A stretch of DNA of 64,000 nt from an uncultured Spirochaetales bacterium (GCA_944390045.1 CALXOO010000001.1:62001-126000); one strand, 5' to 3'; counted from the first letter of the stretch, positions 1-9,024 are shown. Program-made: numbers and translations. The notes: generated by a model not told the origin, from the letters alone.

Positions 1-764
1 CTGAGCTGCGGAATCTGGGAAAGCAGCCGGGCGCCCTCTGTCGTATGCGTCTTCATGATCTCGAATTCCTGTTCCGTTAGCCTGCCGGGTTTGTTGAGTA
101 TCGTGTCGCTGACTGCTATCTTCCCGACATCGTGCATGATGCTGGCCAGGGCGATCTGTGTCTTCTCCTCGCCCGTGAAACCGTCCCCCAGGATGGTGTT
201 CTCAAGCATGTAGAGCGTTATGTCGTGAATGCGCCTGACATGTGCTCCTGATTCGCCCGAGCGGAATTCTATCGCCGTCGTCAGCGCCTCTATCATGCCG
301 TAGTTGAGCCTGATGATACGCTCGCTCTGGCTGAGGAGTCTCTCCGCCTGTTCGTTGACGGTCAGCTCAAGTCTCTTCCTGTTCTCGAACAGCTCGATGA
401 CGGACTCAATTCTCCGTCTCACGATGAAGGGAACCACCGGCTTGCTGATCACGTCCATCACACCAAGTTCGTAGGCCTGTCTCGTCACTTCGCTGTTGGC
501 CTCCGCGGTGATCAGGAAGACCGGGCAGTCCTGCACCAGATGCGACATGCGCAGGATGCGCAGCAGTTCCAGCCCGTCCATCTCCGGCATCATGTAGTCA
601 AGAAGGATGGCGCTGATCCTCCGGTTAATGCTCCTGATCCTCTCAAGCGCCTCCTGTCCGTTTCCCGCCTCAATGACATCGTGGTCAGCGTCGAAGATTG
701 AACAGATGATCATTCTGTTCATGACATCGTCATCGACCACCAGTATTGTCTTCCTTTCTTCCAT
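1..764 (-). CDS. Response regulator with HD-GYP-type output domain (partial)
   Basis: The gene reads leftward and leaves the window, so only the first 254 codons are seen. Residues 1-120 form a CheY-like receiver: acidic pocket D11/D12, phospho-acceptor D56 in LLDYMMP, conserved T87 and K108 (SKP). A coiled linker (about 120-155) leads into an HD domain with H175 and the HD pair at 211-212 (MHDVGK), followed by KPGRLTEQEFEIMKTH, typical of HD-GYP c-di-GMP phosphodiesterases. The GYP loop itself lies outside the window, so catalytic competence cannot be judged. Start ATG at 764 has only a weak ribosome site. It diverges from the C26 hydrolase gene. Confidence 0.85.
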   Translation of the reverse strand, partial: MEERKTILVVDDDVMNRMIICSIFDADHDVIEAGNGQEALERIRSINRRISAILLDYMMPEMDGLELLRILRMSHLVQDCPVFLITAEANSEVTRQAYELGVMDVISKPVVPFIVRRRIESVIELFENRKRLELTVNEQAERLLSQSERIIRLNYGMIEALTTAIEFRSGESGAHVRRIHDITLYMLENTILGDGFTGEEKTQIALASIMHDVGKIAVSDTILNKPGRLTEQEFEIMKTHTTEGARLLSQIPQL

Positions 765-866
765 CAGGAAAAGACTAACATCCAATCCGGCTCTTGGCTA
801 GTTCGCCGGCAGCTGACAGGCCCTGCCGGTTCTGTGATAATATCAGCACGGATGGAGGAGTGAAGA

Positions 867-1610
867 ATGGACCGAAAGCCTCTTGTGGGACTGTCCTGTT
901 CCTATGACTACGGAGATATTTTCGCCCAGAGGGTGGACATCGGCCTGACCTGTCCGCTTTGGAACTATATAAGTGAGAGCTATCTGCGCTGCATCGAAAG
1001 GGCGGGAGGCGTACCGCTTGTCATCCCCAACATGCTGCAGGAGGATGATCTGTACAGGCTCATGGATCTGTGCGACGGCTTTCTCCTGACAGGCGGGAAT
1101 GATGTGGATCCGCAGTTCTACGGTGAAGTGGATCATGGAAAGTGCGCTCGCATAGTCCCCGGACGGGACAGACAGGAACTGGCCATGGTCAGATACATCA
1201 TGTCCCATCCAGGAAAGAGCGTCTTCGCAATCTGCCGGGGCCTTCAGATTCTCAATGTCGCACTGGGCGGATCCCTGATCCAGGATGTTGAGGAAGCCGG
1301 ATTCGACTGTCATGCCAAGAACAACTATGCCCTTGACGATGTGACACACTCTGTCACTGTGGAAAGCGGCAGCCTGCTGTCCCGGATCACAGGGCCCGGC
1401 AGACTGGGCGTGAACTCTTTCCATCATCAGGCCGTAAGGGAACTGGGACGCGGACTTGCCGCCTCGGCGCACAGCCACGATGGTCTTGTGGAAGCCGTGG
1501 AGCTTGATGACAGGCCTTTCTTCCTGGCAGTGCAGTGGCATCCTGAGAAAATGGCAGGTGACGACAGACAGCAGAGCCTGTTCAGGGCCTTTGTGGAGAG
1601 TATGGCATGA
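867..1610 (+). CDS. Gamma-glutamyl-GABA hydrolase-like class I amidotransferase (peptidase C26)
   Basis: The protein is 247 aa, the usual size for the PuuD/C26 family, which hydrolyses gamma-glutamyl amide bonds in the cytosol. The catalytic triad is visible: nucleophile C123 in FAICRGLQ, then H225 and E227 in VQWHPE. The oxyanion strand LTGGNDVDP is at about 74-82. A strong GGAGGAG at 854-860 precedes the ATG by six bases, and a TATAAT-like box lies near 834. The next gene overlaps by four bases (ATGA), so the two are probably translationally coupled. The real substrate is unknown. Confidence 0.85.
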   Translation: MDRKPLVGLSCSYDYGDIFAQRVDIGLTCPLWNYISESYLRCIERAGGVPLVIPNMLQEDDLYRLMDLCDGFLLTGGNDVDPQFYGEVDHGKCARIVPGRDRQELAMVRYIMSHPGKSVFAICRGLQILNVALGGSLIQDVEEAGFDCHAKNNYALDDVTHSVTVESGSLLSRITGPGRLGVNSFHHQAVRELGRGLAASAHSHDGLVEAVELDDRPFFLAVQWHPEKMAGDDRQQSLFRAFVESMA

Positions 1611-2224
1611 AGCATGCACTGGTGATAACCGGAGGGGAGGGGCCGTCTCTTGCCCCGCCGCTGGCCTATGACAGGATCATAGCGGCTGACAGCGGCTATG
1701 ACACTGCGCTCAGACTCTCACTCAAGGTTGATGAAGTAGTGGGCGATCTTGATTCCACAGCCTGGCGGAAACAACTGGTGGACAGCGGTTTCATTCCCTG
1801 CAGCCATGACAAGGACGAGACTGACACGGAGCTTGCCCTGATGCGGCTGTCAGGTGAGTGGACATACGATCTGCTGGGAGGAGGCGGTGGAAGGATAGAC
1901 CATCTCATGGCCCTCTATGCCACCTTCCGCAGCTTCGGTCAGCCGCGGCTGTGGCTGACAGGCTGCAATGCGCTGATCAGTGTGGAGGGAAGCATGTCCC
2001 TCTCCCTTCCGCCCGGCAGCGGGATCTCGTTTTTCTCGCTTGCCCCCGCAGTGGTGAACTGCCGTGCTCTGGTCTGGCCGCTTGAGGACTACCGCCTCTG
2101 TGCTGACAGGGTGAGCCTGTCAAACCGCACTGTGGAGGAAGAGATCACCGTCACTGCGGATGCTCCCGTGTTCATCCGTGTCGACAGTGCGCTCTCAGCG
2201 TATCTCTTTGCCAAGTTCAGCTGA
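1607..2224 (+). CDS. Thiamine pyrophosphokinase
   Basis: The enzyme transfers pyrophosphate from ATP to thiamine to give thiamine diphosphate. The family motifs are all present: AADSGYD (27-32), VGDLDS (45-50), DKDETDTELAL (68-78) and GGGGGRIDH (91-99). The length of 205 aa is normal. It overlaps the upstream C26 hydrolase by ATGA. ThiI, encoded nearby on the other strand, also serves thiamine synthesis in some bacteria, but no thiamine riboswitch was seen here. Confidence 0.88.
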   Translation: MKHALVITGGEGPSLAPPLAYDRIIAADSGYDTALRLSLKVDEVVGDLDSTAWRKQLVDSGFIPCSHDKDETDTELALMRLSGEWTYDLLGGGGGRIDHLMALYATFRSFGQPRLWLTGCNALISVEGSMSLSLPPGSGISFFSLAPAVVNCRALVWPLEDYRLCADRVSLSNRTVEEEITVTADAPVFIRVDSALSAYLFAKFS

Positions 2225-2236
2225 AAGGGTTATCAT
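2208..2236 (+). promoter_or_regulatory. Predicted leaderless promoter of the membrane protein/aroH pair
   Basis: TTGCCA (2208-2213), 17-bp spacer, TATCAT (2231-2236), then six bases to the ATG at 2243. The -35 box lies inside the end of the thiamine pyrophosphokinase gene. Confidence 0.5.
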
Positions 2237-2242
2237 CAGTAT

Positions 2243-2581
2243 ATGCTCGAGTTTCGCAGGATACTGGCCTTCTCATCGAGGATACACACCTACCTGATGG
2301 TGCTCTATCTCTTTTTCGCCTCGCTGATGACGGCATCTTTCTTCACAAGCGTTGAGGCCCCGGTGATCGGGATTGTCTCGACCTGCATGGCGGTGCTTGG
2401 CTGGCTGATCGTCTTTGAGGGCGTGTGGATCATACTTGCGAGCTTCTATCAGCTGTTCTACTCGCATGTCTTCGCCTTCTCTCCGGTCCTGCTGACACTG
2501 CTGAGAGGGCTGGCCGTCCTCCTGATCGCCAGTGTGCTGGATTTCCTCGAGATGATAGTGACAGGAGGACTCTCGATTTGA
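2243..2581 (+). CDS. Small integral membrane protein of unknown function
   Basis: This 112-aa protein is almost entirely hydrophobic, with about three membrane segments (roughly 17-37, 41-66 and 84-106) and no recognised motif. The ATG has no Shine-Dalgarno; TATCAT at 2231-2236 ends six bases before it and TTGCCA at 2208-2213 lies 17 bases further up, so the transcript is predicted to start at the ATG. It overlaps the chorismate mutase start (TTGA), suggesting coupling. Function not recognised. Confidence 0.65.
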   Translation: MLEFRRILAFSSRIHTYLMVLYLFFASLMTASFFTSVEAPVIGIVSTCMAVLGWLIVFEGVWIILASFYQLFYSHVFAFSPVLLTLLRGLAVLLIASVLDFLEMIVTGGLSI

Positions 2582-2946
2582 AGAACTGTTTTGCGCTCAG
2601 GGCTGCAACCACCGTCGACATGGACAGCCCCAGGGAAATGGATGAGGCGGTCGCCGAGGTCTTTGATGAGCTCATAAGGCGCAACGGCCTGGAGCTTGAC
2701 GATATTGCCTATATCATACTGTCCCAGACTCCTGACCTGAAGACCCGCAATGCCGCGACCAGCCTGAGAAAGACGGGTAAATGCGACAACATCCCGCTCT
2801 TCTGCCTCCAGGAGGCCGAAATTCACGGGATGCTTGATCATGTGATCAGGATGCTTGTCGTTGTGGGCCGGCCGCCTGAGGGCGAGGCGAAGATGGTCTA
2901 TCTGCGCCGGGCCGCATCCCTCAGGCCTGATCTGAAGGTGGAGTGA
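2578..2946 (+). CDS. aroH: Chorismate mutase, monofunctional AroH type
   Basis: The protein converts chorismate to prephenate. It is 122 aa and aligns by eye with the trimeric Bacillus AroH fold: R8, C76, E79, R91 and Y108 fall at or next to the positions of the Bacillus active-site residues. TTG at 2578 is chosen as start because AGGAGG (2563-2568) sits nine bases upstream and the protein then begins at the normal family N-terminus; an upstream in-frame start would add about 50 residues encoded out of frame inside the membrane protein gene. Its last 26 bases overlap the end of convergent thiI. Confidence 0.85.
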   Translation: MKNCFALRAATTVDMDSPREMDEAVAEVFDELIRRNGLELDDIAYIILSQTPDLKTRNAATSLRKTGKCDNIPLFCLQEAEIHGMLDHVIRMLVVVGRPPEGEAKMVYLRRAASLRPDLKVE

Positions 2947-4141
2947 AGTCCCACACTCCGGTCTCCTCACCATTCGCGTTGTAGGAATATATCTTCGTCT
3001 CTGAGAGGGCCTTCGTGATGTACTCATCCATGCCCAGCGACTGGTAGTGTTCCCTCATTGCCTTCCTGTCCGGATTGGTGATGGGATGCTTCGGCGAGAA
3101 GATGACGCAGCAGTCCTCATAGGGCAGGATGCTTGTCTCATAAGTCCCGATCTTCTTCGCCTTGCTTATGATCTCCTCCTTGTCGAGGCCGACCAGCGGG
3201 CGCAGGACCAGGAGATCTGCCATGCTGTCAGTGAAAGACATCGCGGCCAGCGTCTGGCTGGCCACCTGGCTCAGGGCCTCGCCGGTCACAATGCACTGCA
3301 TGTCCTGGCAGCCGGCGACGCGGCTGGCAAGCTGCATCATGCTTGCCCGGAACATCAGAGTCGTGGCGTCCTCAAAGGCCCTGGCCTTGATGTTCAGCTG
3401 ACCCTCCGTGAAGGGAACGACGAAGAGCCTGGTGCCGTTGAGGTAGGGCGCGATTGTCTTTGCCAGTGTCTTGACCTTCTCCAGAGCCTCATCGCTCGTG
3501 TAGGGGTAGGCGTGAAAATAGAGGCAGTCAAGCTTGAGGCCGCGCTTGGCCATCTCGTAGGCGGCAACCGGACTGTCTATGCCTCCGCTGAGCAGGAGCA
3601 GTCCTCTTCCGGCACTGCCGGTCGGAAGTCCTCTAGGCCCGGCGCTGTCGCTGGTGTAGATGAAGGCCTGGTTCCTTATCTCGACATGGAGGATGAGATC
3701 CGGATTCCTGAGATCGACTCTCAGTCCCGGTGCGACTGTGTTCACCACCTCAGCAAGAGCGCAGGTAAGGTCATAGCTGTGCACGGGAAAGCTCTTGTCC
3801 TCCCTCTTCGCCATGACCTTGAAGCTCTTCACGCCGCTCAGGTCCATCTTTTCCAGCAGGGCCCTGGCCCTGGCTTTGATGACATCTGGGTCCTTCTCGC
3901 ACATCACGGCCTCTGCCCAGCCGACGACTCCGAAGGTGGTTGACAGCGCCCTCTCGATGCGCTCATCGGGACAGTCCTCATCCACGAAGAGGAAGATCCT
4001 GCCTTTCTGCCGCTGACTTGTCGAATGGTAGGGCCTGAGCTTGTCTTTTATGTTGTTCTTCAGCCTCTTCTCAAAAGATCCTCTGTTGAGGCCCTTGAGG
4101 CTGATCTCGCCTTCTTTCACCAGATACAGTTTCTTTGCCAT
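2921..4141 (-). CDS. thiI: tRNA 4-thiouridine synthetase ThiI, without rhodanese domain
   Basis: ThiI adenylates U8 of tRNA and transfers sulfur, and in some organisms feeds thiazole synthesis. An N-terminal ferredoxin-like/THUMP region (about 1-165) precedes the PP-loop SGGIDS at about residues 184-190. The protein stops at 406 aa, so the C-terminal rhodanese domain of the E. coli enzyme (482 aa) is absent, as in many Gram-positive ThiI proteins; sulfur would then come directly from the cysteine desulfurase encoded just upstream. GAGGAGG precedes the ATG. The cysteine desulfurase gene ends 13 bp upstream, so the two form an operon. Confidence 0.92.
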   Translation of the reverse strand: MAKKLYLVKEGEISLKGLNRGSFEKRLKNNIKDKLRPYHSTSQRQKGRIFLFVDEDCPDERIERALSTTFGVVGWAEAVMCEKDPDVIKARARALLEKMDLSGVKSFKVMAKREDKSFPVHSYDLTCALAEVVNTVAPGLRVDLRNPDLILHVEIRNQAFIYTSDSAGPRGLPTGSAGRGLLLLSGGIDSPVAAYEMAKRGLKLDCLYFHAYPYTSDEALEKVKTLAKTIAPYLNGTRLFVVPFTEGQLNIKARAFEDATTLMFRASMMQLASRVAGCQDMQCIVTGEALSQVASQTLAAMSFTDSMADLLVLRPLVGLDKEEIISKAKKIGTYETSILPYEDCCVIFSPKHPITNPDRKAMREHYQSLGMDEYITKALSETKIYSYNANGEETGVWDFTPPSDQA

Positions 4142-4154
4142 TTGAATCCTCCTC

Positions 4155-5270
4155 TCAGCTGACCAGGCTCCTCAGCGCCCCGGCCAGTTCCTCAACCTCC
4201 TCATCCGTGTTGTCCTGTGAGAAGGATATTCTGATCGCGTTGCCTGCTGCCTTCTGGAAGCCGGCGGCCCTGTACACGGCCTCGGCCTTTCCTCTGGCAT
4301 TGTTCGAACAGGCGCTGCCAGCCGATACGAGACAGCCCCTGTCCTGGAGCATCCGCAGTGCGACCTCGCTTGGCAGTCTGGTCGCAATGGAGAGAATGTA
4401 CGGCGTACAGTCCCTGTCGGGAGACAGCACCTCAATGCCGCACTCAGAGCAGGTTTTACGGATGAGCCTGTTCCAGACTGTCACCTTCTGCTGATCTGCG
4501 ATGTCAAGTGCCTCCATCGCGGCGGCAAGCGCGGCAATCGCCGGAAGATTCTCGGTTCCTCCCCTGATGCCTGACTCCTGTCCTCCTGCGTGGCTTGGCA
4601 CCTGGATCGTGCCTTTTTTCAGGTAGAGTATGCCGACGCCCCTGGGGCCATGGATCTTGTGTCCCGAGAAAGAGGCCGCGTCAATGTCAAGCTGTCCCGG
4701 CCTGAGTCCTGTCTTTCCCAGGGCCTGAACGCAGTCACAGAAGAAGAGTATGGGACGTCCTGATTCCCTCTCGCGTGCCCTGACCGCCTCTGCTATGGAC
4801 CTGATGTCCTGGATTGTCCCTAGGACATTGTTCACTGCCATCACGGCCACGAGTCTGGTCTGGCTGTCGGTCATGTCATAAACGTCAGATGGAGAGATGA
4901 AGCCTCCTCTGGCCGGGACAGTGTCTACTGTCCAGCCTTTCTCCCTGAGAAATCCGGTCCAGGCTGCGACGGCCTCATGCTCAATGGCGGAGATGAGTAT
5001 CCTGCCCGGGCGTTTTGAGCACAGCAGGCTGGACATCACGATGTTTATGCTCTCAGTGGCGCCGCTTGTGAAGAAGACGCTGCGCTCCTGTGCACACAGG
5101 GCGGAGGCGGCGCTCTGTCTGCACCTGGAGAGCAGGGCTGCGCTTCTGTGCCCCTCGCTGTGGCTTGCCGAGGGGTTGGCAAAACAGTCCAGACTGGTCC
5201 TGTTGTATGCCTCCAGCGCCCCGGAAGCGATGCGGGTGGTCGCGGCGTTGTCGAAATAGTGGTATTCCAT
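4155..5270 (-). CDS. Cysteine desulfurase (NifS/IscS-like)
   Basis: This PLP enzyme converts cysteine to alanine and an enzyme persulfide. Visible features: N-terminal YFDNAATT, the PLP lysine in SGHKIHGPRG, and the catalytic cysteine loop GSACSNNARGKAE near residue 320. Length is 371 aa. The start is placed at ATG 5270 because the family normally begins close to YFDNAATT; a TTG at 5309 would add 13 unlike residues. On this strand TAGAAT ends five bases before the ATG, a possible leaderless start. It lies directly upstream of thiI and is the likely sulfur donor for it. Confidence 0.9.
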   Translation of the reverse strand: MEYHYFDNAATTRIASGALEAYNRTSLDCFANPSASHSEGHRSAALLSRCRQSAASALCAQERSVFFTSGATESINIVMSSLLCSKRPGRILISAIEHEAVAAWTGFLREKGWTVDTVPARGGFISPSDVYDMTDSQTRLVAVMAVNNVLGTIQDIRSIAEAVRARERESGRPILFFCDCVQALGKTGLRPGQLDIDAASFSGHKIHGPRGVGILYLKKGTIQVPSHAGGQESGIRGGTENLPAIAALAAAMEALDIADQQKVTVWNRLIRKTCSECGIEVLSPDRDCTPYILSIATRLPSEVALRMLQDRGCLVSAGSACSNNARGKAEAVYRAAGFQKAAGNAIRISFSQDNTDEEVEELAGALRSLVS

Positions 5271-5301
5271 GTCTGATTCTATCCGCACACATTGTGCTGG
5301 T

Positions 5302-5331
5302 TTGGACAATTTCCCACAAGTGGGTTAATAT
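5302..5331 (+). promoter_or_regulatory. Predicted leaderless promoter of aroB
   Basis: TTGGAC (5302-5307), 18-bp spacer, TAATAT (5326-5331), then eight bases to the aroB ATG at 5340 with no ribosome site between. Confidence 0.6.
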
Positions 5332-5339
5332 CAGATGCC

Positions 5340-6407
5340 ATGTTGAACAATCTCAGAGTCACGCTTGCAAATGGGAAGTCCACTGAAGTCTTTTTCCCCG
5401 ATACTGTCAGGGACTTGTCCGAAAGGCTTTCCGGATATGGACGGAGAGTCCTGTGGGTATTCGACACGAACAGCAGGAACCTGCTCTCTCAGCTGCCTGA
5501 GCACTGCGTCATTCTGCCTTCCGGCGAGAAGTACAAGCTCTGGGACAGTGTGGAAAAGATAATCTCCGCCGCGCTTGACGCCAGGCTGGGCCGCGACAGC
5601 ATCATGATCGGATTCGGCGGCGGCGTCATATGCGACATGACGGCCCTGGCCGCCAGCCTGTATATGAGGGGATGCCGGCTTGTGCTGGTCCCGACGACAC
5701 TGCTGTGCATGGTGGACGCAAGTCTCGGGGGAAAGAGCGCCATCGATTTCAGGGGGGTGAAGAACCTGGTGGGAACTTTCTATCCCGCAATGGACGTGCT
5801 GATATCCCCCTCCTGTCTGAGAACGCTTGCGGAGGCTGAGTACATGAGCGGGATGGGTGAGGTGATCAAGCACGCCTTCCTCTCTCCTGATATGGATCTT
5901 TACGACTTCCTCGTGTCAGAACATGATGCCATACTCCGCAGGGACCGCACAGTCCTGTGCGAGATGCTCCGGCTCTCGCTTTCTGTCAAGGCCGGATACA
6001 TTGAGCGCGATCCTGAGGAAAAGAAGGGCATAAGACAGGCGCTTAACCTGGGACACACCTTTGCCCATGCGCTTGAGACTGTGGACAACTTCGGTACAAA
6101 GCACGGCATGGCTGTCGCCTGGGGGCTTTCACGGGCTGCCTGGTGCGGAGTCAGGACCGGAGTCACAGATCCCTCCCTTGCCGAGAAAGTGGACTCCCTG
6201 CTGCGCCTATACGGCTATGACATTGACCGCAGGATAGAGCGGGGCCGCTGGATTGACTACAGCAGTGCGGTGTCGAAGGACAAGAAGAACATCTCAGGCA
6301 CAGTACGCTTCGTCCTGCTTGAGGATTTCGGCCGTCCGGTGCTGAGGGAGCTTGACAGCCAGATTGTCAGGGAGGCAGTCCTCACATCTGCCGGAGTGCA
6401 AGGCTGA
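5340..6407 (+). CDS. aroB: 3-dehydroquinate synthase
   Basis: The enzyme makes 3-dehydroquinate from DAHP, second step of the shikimate pathway, using NAD and a divalent metal. Typical motifs: GFGGGVICDMTA, the long VPTTLLCMVDASLGGKSAID, SGMGEVIKHA and LNLGHTFAHALE (metal histidine). The 355-aa length is normal. ATG 5340 matches the family N-terminus; an upstream TTG at 5292 is rejected because it adds 16 residues running through the promoter. The last 26 bases overlap the convergent Gx gene. Confidence 0.92.
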   Translation: MLNNLRVTLANGKSTEVFFPDTVRDLSERLSGYGRRVLWVFDTNSRNLLSQLPEHCVILPSGEKYKLWDSVEKIISAALDARLGRDSIMIGFGGGVICDMTALAASLYMRGCRLVLVPTTLLCMVDASLGGKSAIDFRGVKNLVGTFYPAMDVLISPSCLRTLAEAEYMSGMGEVIKHAFLSPDMDLYDFLVSEHDAILRRDRTVLCEMLRLSLSVKAGYIERDPEEKKGIRQALNLGHTFAHALETVDNFGTKHGMAVAWGLSRAAWCGVRTGVTDPSLAEKVDSLLRLYGYDIDRRIERGRWIDYSSAVSKDKKNISGTVRFVLLEDFGRPVLRELDSQIVREAVLTSAGVQG

Positions 6408-7443
6408 GAAGGCAAAGGGCGGCAAGCAGCAGGTTGACCGGGAGCGCGGCCGCAAGGCTCTCTCTCTTTCCCCCGGCGGTGCTCTGTCTGAAAACCCTCT
6501 GCTCAAGTGCCGCTCTCACTCTCCGCGGCAGCGTGCCCTCTGAGGAGAAGAAGGTCTGCGAGAGCTGACCGTGAATCGCAAGTGTCCTTGCCAGCAGGCC
6601 CTTTCCCCCCGGATCAAGTCCGGCAAGCGGCTGTGAGAGCGCCGTGAGCGCGATGAGCCTCAGACCTCTGGAGACGCCCTCGTACAGCGCCAGACTGGTC
6701 ACAGGCCCCCAGAGGACTCTGCCTGAGGGAACCAGCAGGTTGAAGAAGACGACACAGACAAAGCCTGCTAGGTAAAACCACATCCTTATGCGGCGCCCTG
6801 ACAGCCGGCACAGCAGCAGTGAGAGCAGGAATGAGAGTGCGAGCAGGATGAGGCTGTCATTGAGCAGAATCGCCAGAAGGCCCAGTGCATGGAGGGCAAG
6901 GATCCATCCTCTTCCTCTTTCCTCCTTTCCGCAGCCCTGATCAATTTCAATGCTTTCAGCCGGTTCCAGATGCAGTGCCACGAAGGCCGTGATGAGGCCT
7001 GAGACGGTGTTGAAGGCGAGGACCAGCGGCAGAAGCCTCATCACCTGTCCCGTCAGGAAAAGTGACGAGGCGGCAAGCTGGGCCGCTCCGGATGCGAAAG
7101 AAGAGACAGCGGAGACCGAGTAGAGCGAGACCCAGCGGGAGGCGCAGCTGTACACTGCAAGTGCCGCAAGCGCGCTGGCCGCGCTTCCTGAGAGCGCGAC
7201 GAGTGCAAAAGGGGAGGCGATGAGTCCTGAGATGACCGACGAGAGCAGCCATTTGATCAGGCACAGCAGCAGGTAATCCCTCTTTCCCAGTCTGTCCAGG
7301 GCCCACAGCAGCGGAATGTTGGCGAGCCCGAGCCTGAGGAAGGGCAGGGCGTGCGGCAGACTCGACTCAATGATGGAGAAGGTCAGGCAGAGTGCGGCCA
7401 GGTATGAGATGAGATTGATGTCGTTCTCAGTATGACGCGGCAT
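6382..7443 (-). CDS. Gx-type ECF substrate-binding-like protein with extra membrane domain
   Basis: Residues about 5-165 resemble the Gx transporter / heptaprenyl diphosphate synthase component I family, a small membrane protein related to ECF S-components (early helices with SSLPHALPFLRLGLANI). Plain family members are about 170 aa, but this one runs to 353 aa. The added half has several more helices and a long cytoplasmic tail that looks loosely like an EcfT/CbiQ coupling protein; that likeness is a weak inference. GGAGG eight bases upstream supports ATG 7443. It lies downstream of the NusG_II gene, a common partner of Gx, and overlaps it by 17 bp. Confidence 0.65.
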   Translation of the reverse strand: MPRHTENDINLISYLAALCLTFSIIESSLPHALPFLRLGLANIPLLWALDRLGKRDYLLLCLIKWLLSSVISGLIASPFALVALSGSAASALAALAVYSCASRWVSLYSVSAVSSFASGAAQLAASSLFLTGQVMRLLPLVLAFNTVSGLITAFVALHLEPAESIEIDQGCGKEERGRGWILALHALGLLAILLNDSLILLALSFLLSLLLCRLSGRRIRMWFYLAGFVCVVFFNLLVPSGRVLWGPVTSLALYEGVSRGLRLIALTALSQPLAGLDPGGKGLLARTLAIHGQLSQTFFSSEGTLPRRVRAALEQRVFRQSTAGGKRESLAAALPVNLLLAALCLLSLALRQM

Positions 7444-7780
7444 CCACATCACCTCCGTTTCCTTCCACCGTCACGATGACCCGGTTGGGCAGACAGACCA
7501 GTGTGCCTGGGTATCTGCTGACACTGCCGGACATGCAGGTCCGGTTCGGGCAGTCAGACCAGATGATCGAGACGCTGCCTGACTCTATTTTTACGACAGT
7601 ATTTCCGGCAGGGCCCCTGACAGTGACAGTCCTGTCCTGGGAGAGCGGATAGACATAGATCCCGTCCTCACACTGGATGCGCACCGATTCTGAACTTCCT
7701 CCAGACCAGGGCAGCATCAGAAAGGGTGCTGCCAGCAGGAGCGGGATTATGACGAAGTCCAGTGCCCTTGCCCTTATCAC
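7427..7780 (-). CDS. NusG domain II-containing protein
   Basis: A single N-terminal membrane anchor (about 9-24) is followed by a small beta domain with DCPNRTC and GTLVCLPNRVIVTV, the signature of NusG_II (PF07009) proteins. These exported proteins of unknown role are usually next to Gx membrane proteins, as here. The GTG start overlaps the stop of the methyltransferase gene (GTGA), so the three genes are one coupled operon. Length 117 aa is normal. Confidence 0.75.
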   Translation of the reverse strand: MIRARALDFVIIPLLLAAPFLMLPWSGGSSESVRIQCEDGIYVYPLSQDRTVTVRGPAGNTVVKIESGSVSIIWSDCPNRTCMSGSVSRYPGTLVCLPNRVIVTVEGNGGDVDAASY

Positions 7781-8988
7781 TTCACAATCCTGAGCACCAG
7801 GCCCTTGAGGTATTCAGTCTCAGGCAGGGACAGCCTGACCGGATGGTCTTCTCCCGCACCGAGCTGGTGGAGAATCTGGACATCCACGCCTGCATCGGCG
7901 GCGGCATAGGCCACTGCCATCCTGAAGTCTGCCATTGTCAGCGCTCCGGAGCATGAGAATGTCGCCAGAATGCCTCCCGGTGCGATCTTCCGCATGGCGA
8001 GCAGGTTCAGATCCTTGTATCCCGTCAGCGCATTCTCCTGCACGCTCTTTTTCGGTGCCAGTTTCGGGGGATCCAGTATGATGAGGTCAAAGCTGCCTTC
8101 ATCGATGGAACGCAGGAGGGAGAAGACATCATCCCTGCGTGTCGTGATCCTGCCACGGCTGCCCTGCGCAAGCACGCCGAGATCCTCGTTGAGATTCACC
8201 TGGAACAGCAGGTGGCGCAGCACGGACTCGGAGGAGTCTGCAGCCAGCACAGAGGCGGCACCTCCCCTGAGACAGTGGAGGCTGAAGGCTCCCGTGAAGG
8301 AGCAGGCATCAAGCACCCTCCGTCCTGCGGCATATGACTCGACGATGTTCCTGTTGTCCCGCTGATCGCAGTAGAAACCGCTTTTCTGGCTGATTCCTCC
8401 TCCGATTTCGTACCAGATGCCGCTCTCGCTGAAGCGCACGCTCTCATCATCGAAAGGACCGCACTCTCCGCCGGGAGTGAAGAAGCGCCTCCTCTGGCCC
8501 AGATGCTCAAGTCTCGCATAGGCGGCGTCAACACTGACCGAGGCCCTTCTGGCCCCCGTGGCCTCAAAGAGTGCCGGAAGCAGCACGTCAAGCTTGTCAT
8601 TCGCATAGCGTGCAGAGATGATGATCCTCAGCGTGTCCAGGTAGATGTCCGCGGCCAGTCCGGGTATGAAGTCGGCCTCTCCGTGCACGAGGCGCATGGC
8701 CTGTGTGTTGCTGACCGAAGCGCGCCTGGCGACCGATGACAGGACCGCAAGGCGCAGCCAGCTGTCATCCGGCACTGTCTCCTCGTCCCAGCTCAGAAGA
8801 TGGAGAGTGGTCCAGGACATCTCATCATACCAGCCGTAGGCGATGAAGATCCCATCATGGGAGATGACCCTGGCCAGTCCTGCCTCCGTGAAGCCTGGAG
8901 TGCAGGACTCGATCGCGCCTGAATAGACTCTGCTGTTGTGCTTGAGAAAGATTGATTCCCTTTTCCGTTTGATCCTTATTTCATACAT
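7777..8988 (-). CDS. Class I SAM-dependent rRNA methyltransferase (RlmI/RlmK-like)
   Basis: An N-terminal PUA-like segment (about 1-75) precedes a Rossmann methyltransferase domain with RVLDACSFTGAFSLHCLRGGA (SAM-binding motif I, shown here in part) and ILDPPKLAPKK (the catalytic DPPK loop), typical of 23S rRNA m5C1962 methyltransferases. Length is 403 aa. ATG 8988 is chosen because GGAGAG lies just upstream and the PUA domain starts there; 43 more codons to 9117 would run into the divergent gene. Target base is inferred from the family only. Confidence 0.82.
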   Translation of the reverse strand: MYEIRIKRKRESIFLKHNSRVYSGAIESCTPGFTEAGLARVISHDGIFIAYGWYDEMSWTTLHLLSWDEETVPDDSWLRLAVLSSVARRASVSNTQAMRLVHGEADFIPGLAADIYLDTLRIIISARYANDKLDVLLPALFEATGARRASVSVDAAYARLEHLGQRRRFFTPGGECGPFDDESVRFSESGIWYEIGGGISQKSGFYCDQRDNRNIVESYAAGRRVLDACSFTGAFSLHCLRGGAASVLAADSSESVLRHLLFQVNLNEDLGVLAQGSRGRITTRRDDVFSLLRSIDEGSFDLIILDPPKLAPKKSVQENALTGYKDLNLLAMRKIAPGGILATFSCSGALTMADFRMAVAYAAADAGVDVQILHQLGAGEDHPVRLSLPETEYLKGLVLRIVK

Positions 8989-9024
8989 TCTGCTCTCCGA
9001 TGATAGCCCACCGGGGCCCACAAG

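Noticed and set aside
843-1619. 258-codon open frame opposite the C26 hydrolase
   Set aside because: Spans the whole of a confident gene and its promoter in reverse; no motif.
3047-3943. 298-codon open frame opposite thiI
   Set aside because: Antisense shadow of a well supported gene; no domain or ribosome site.
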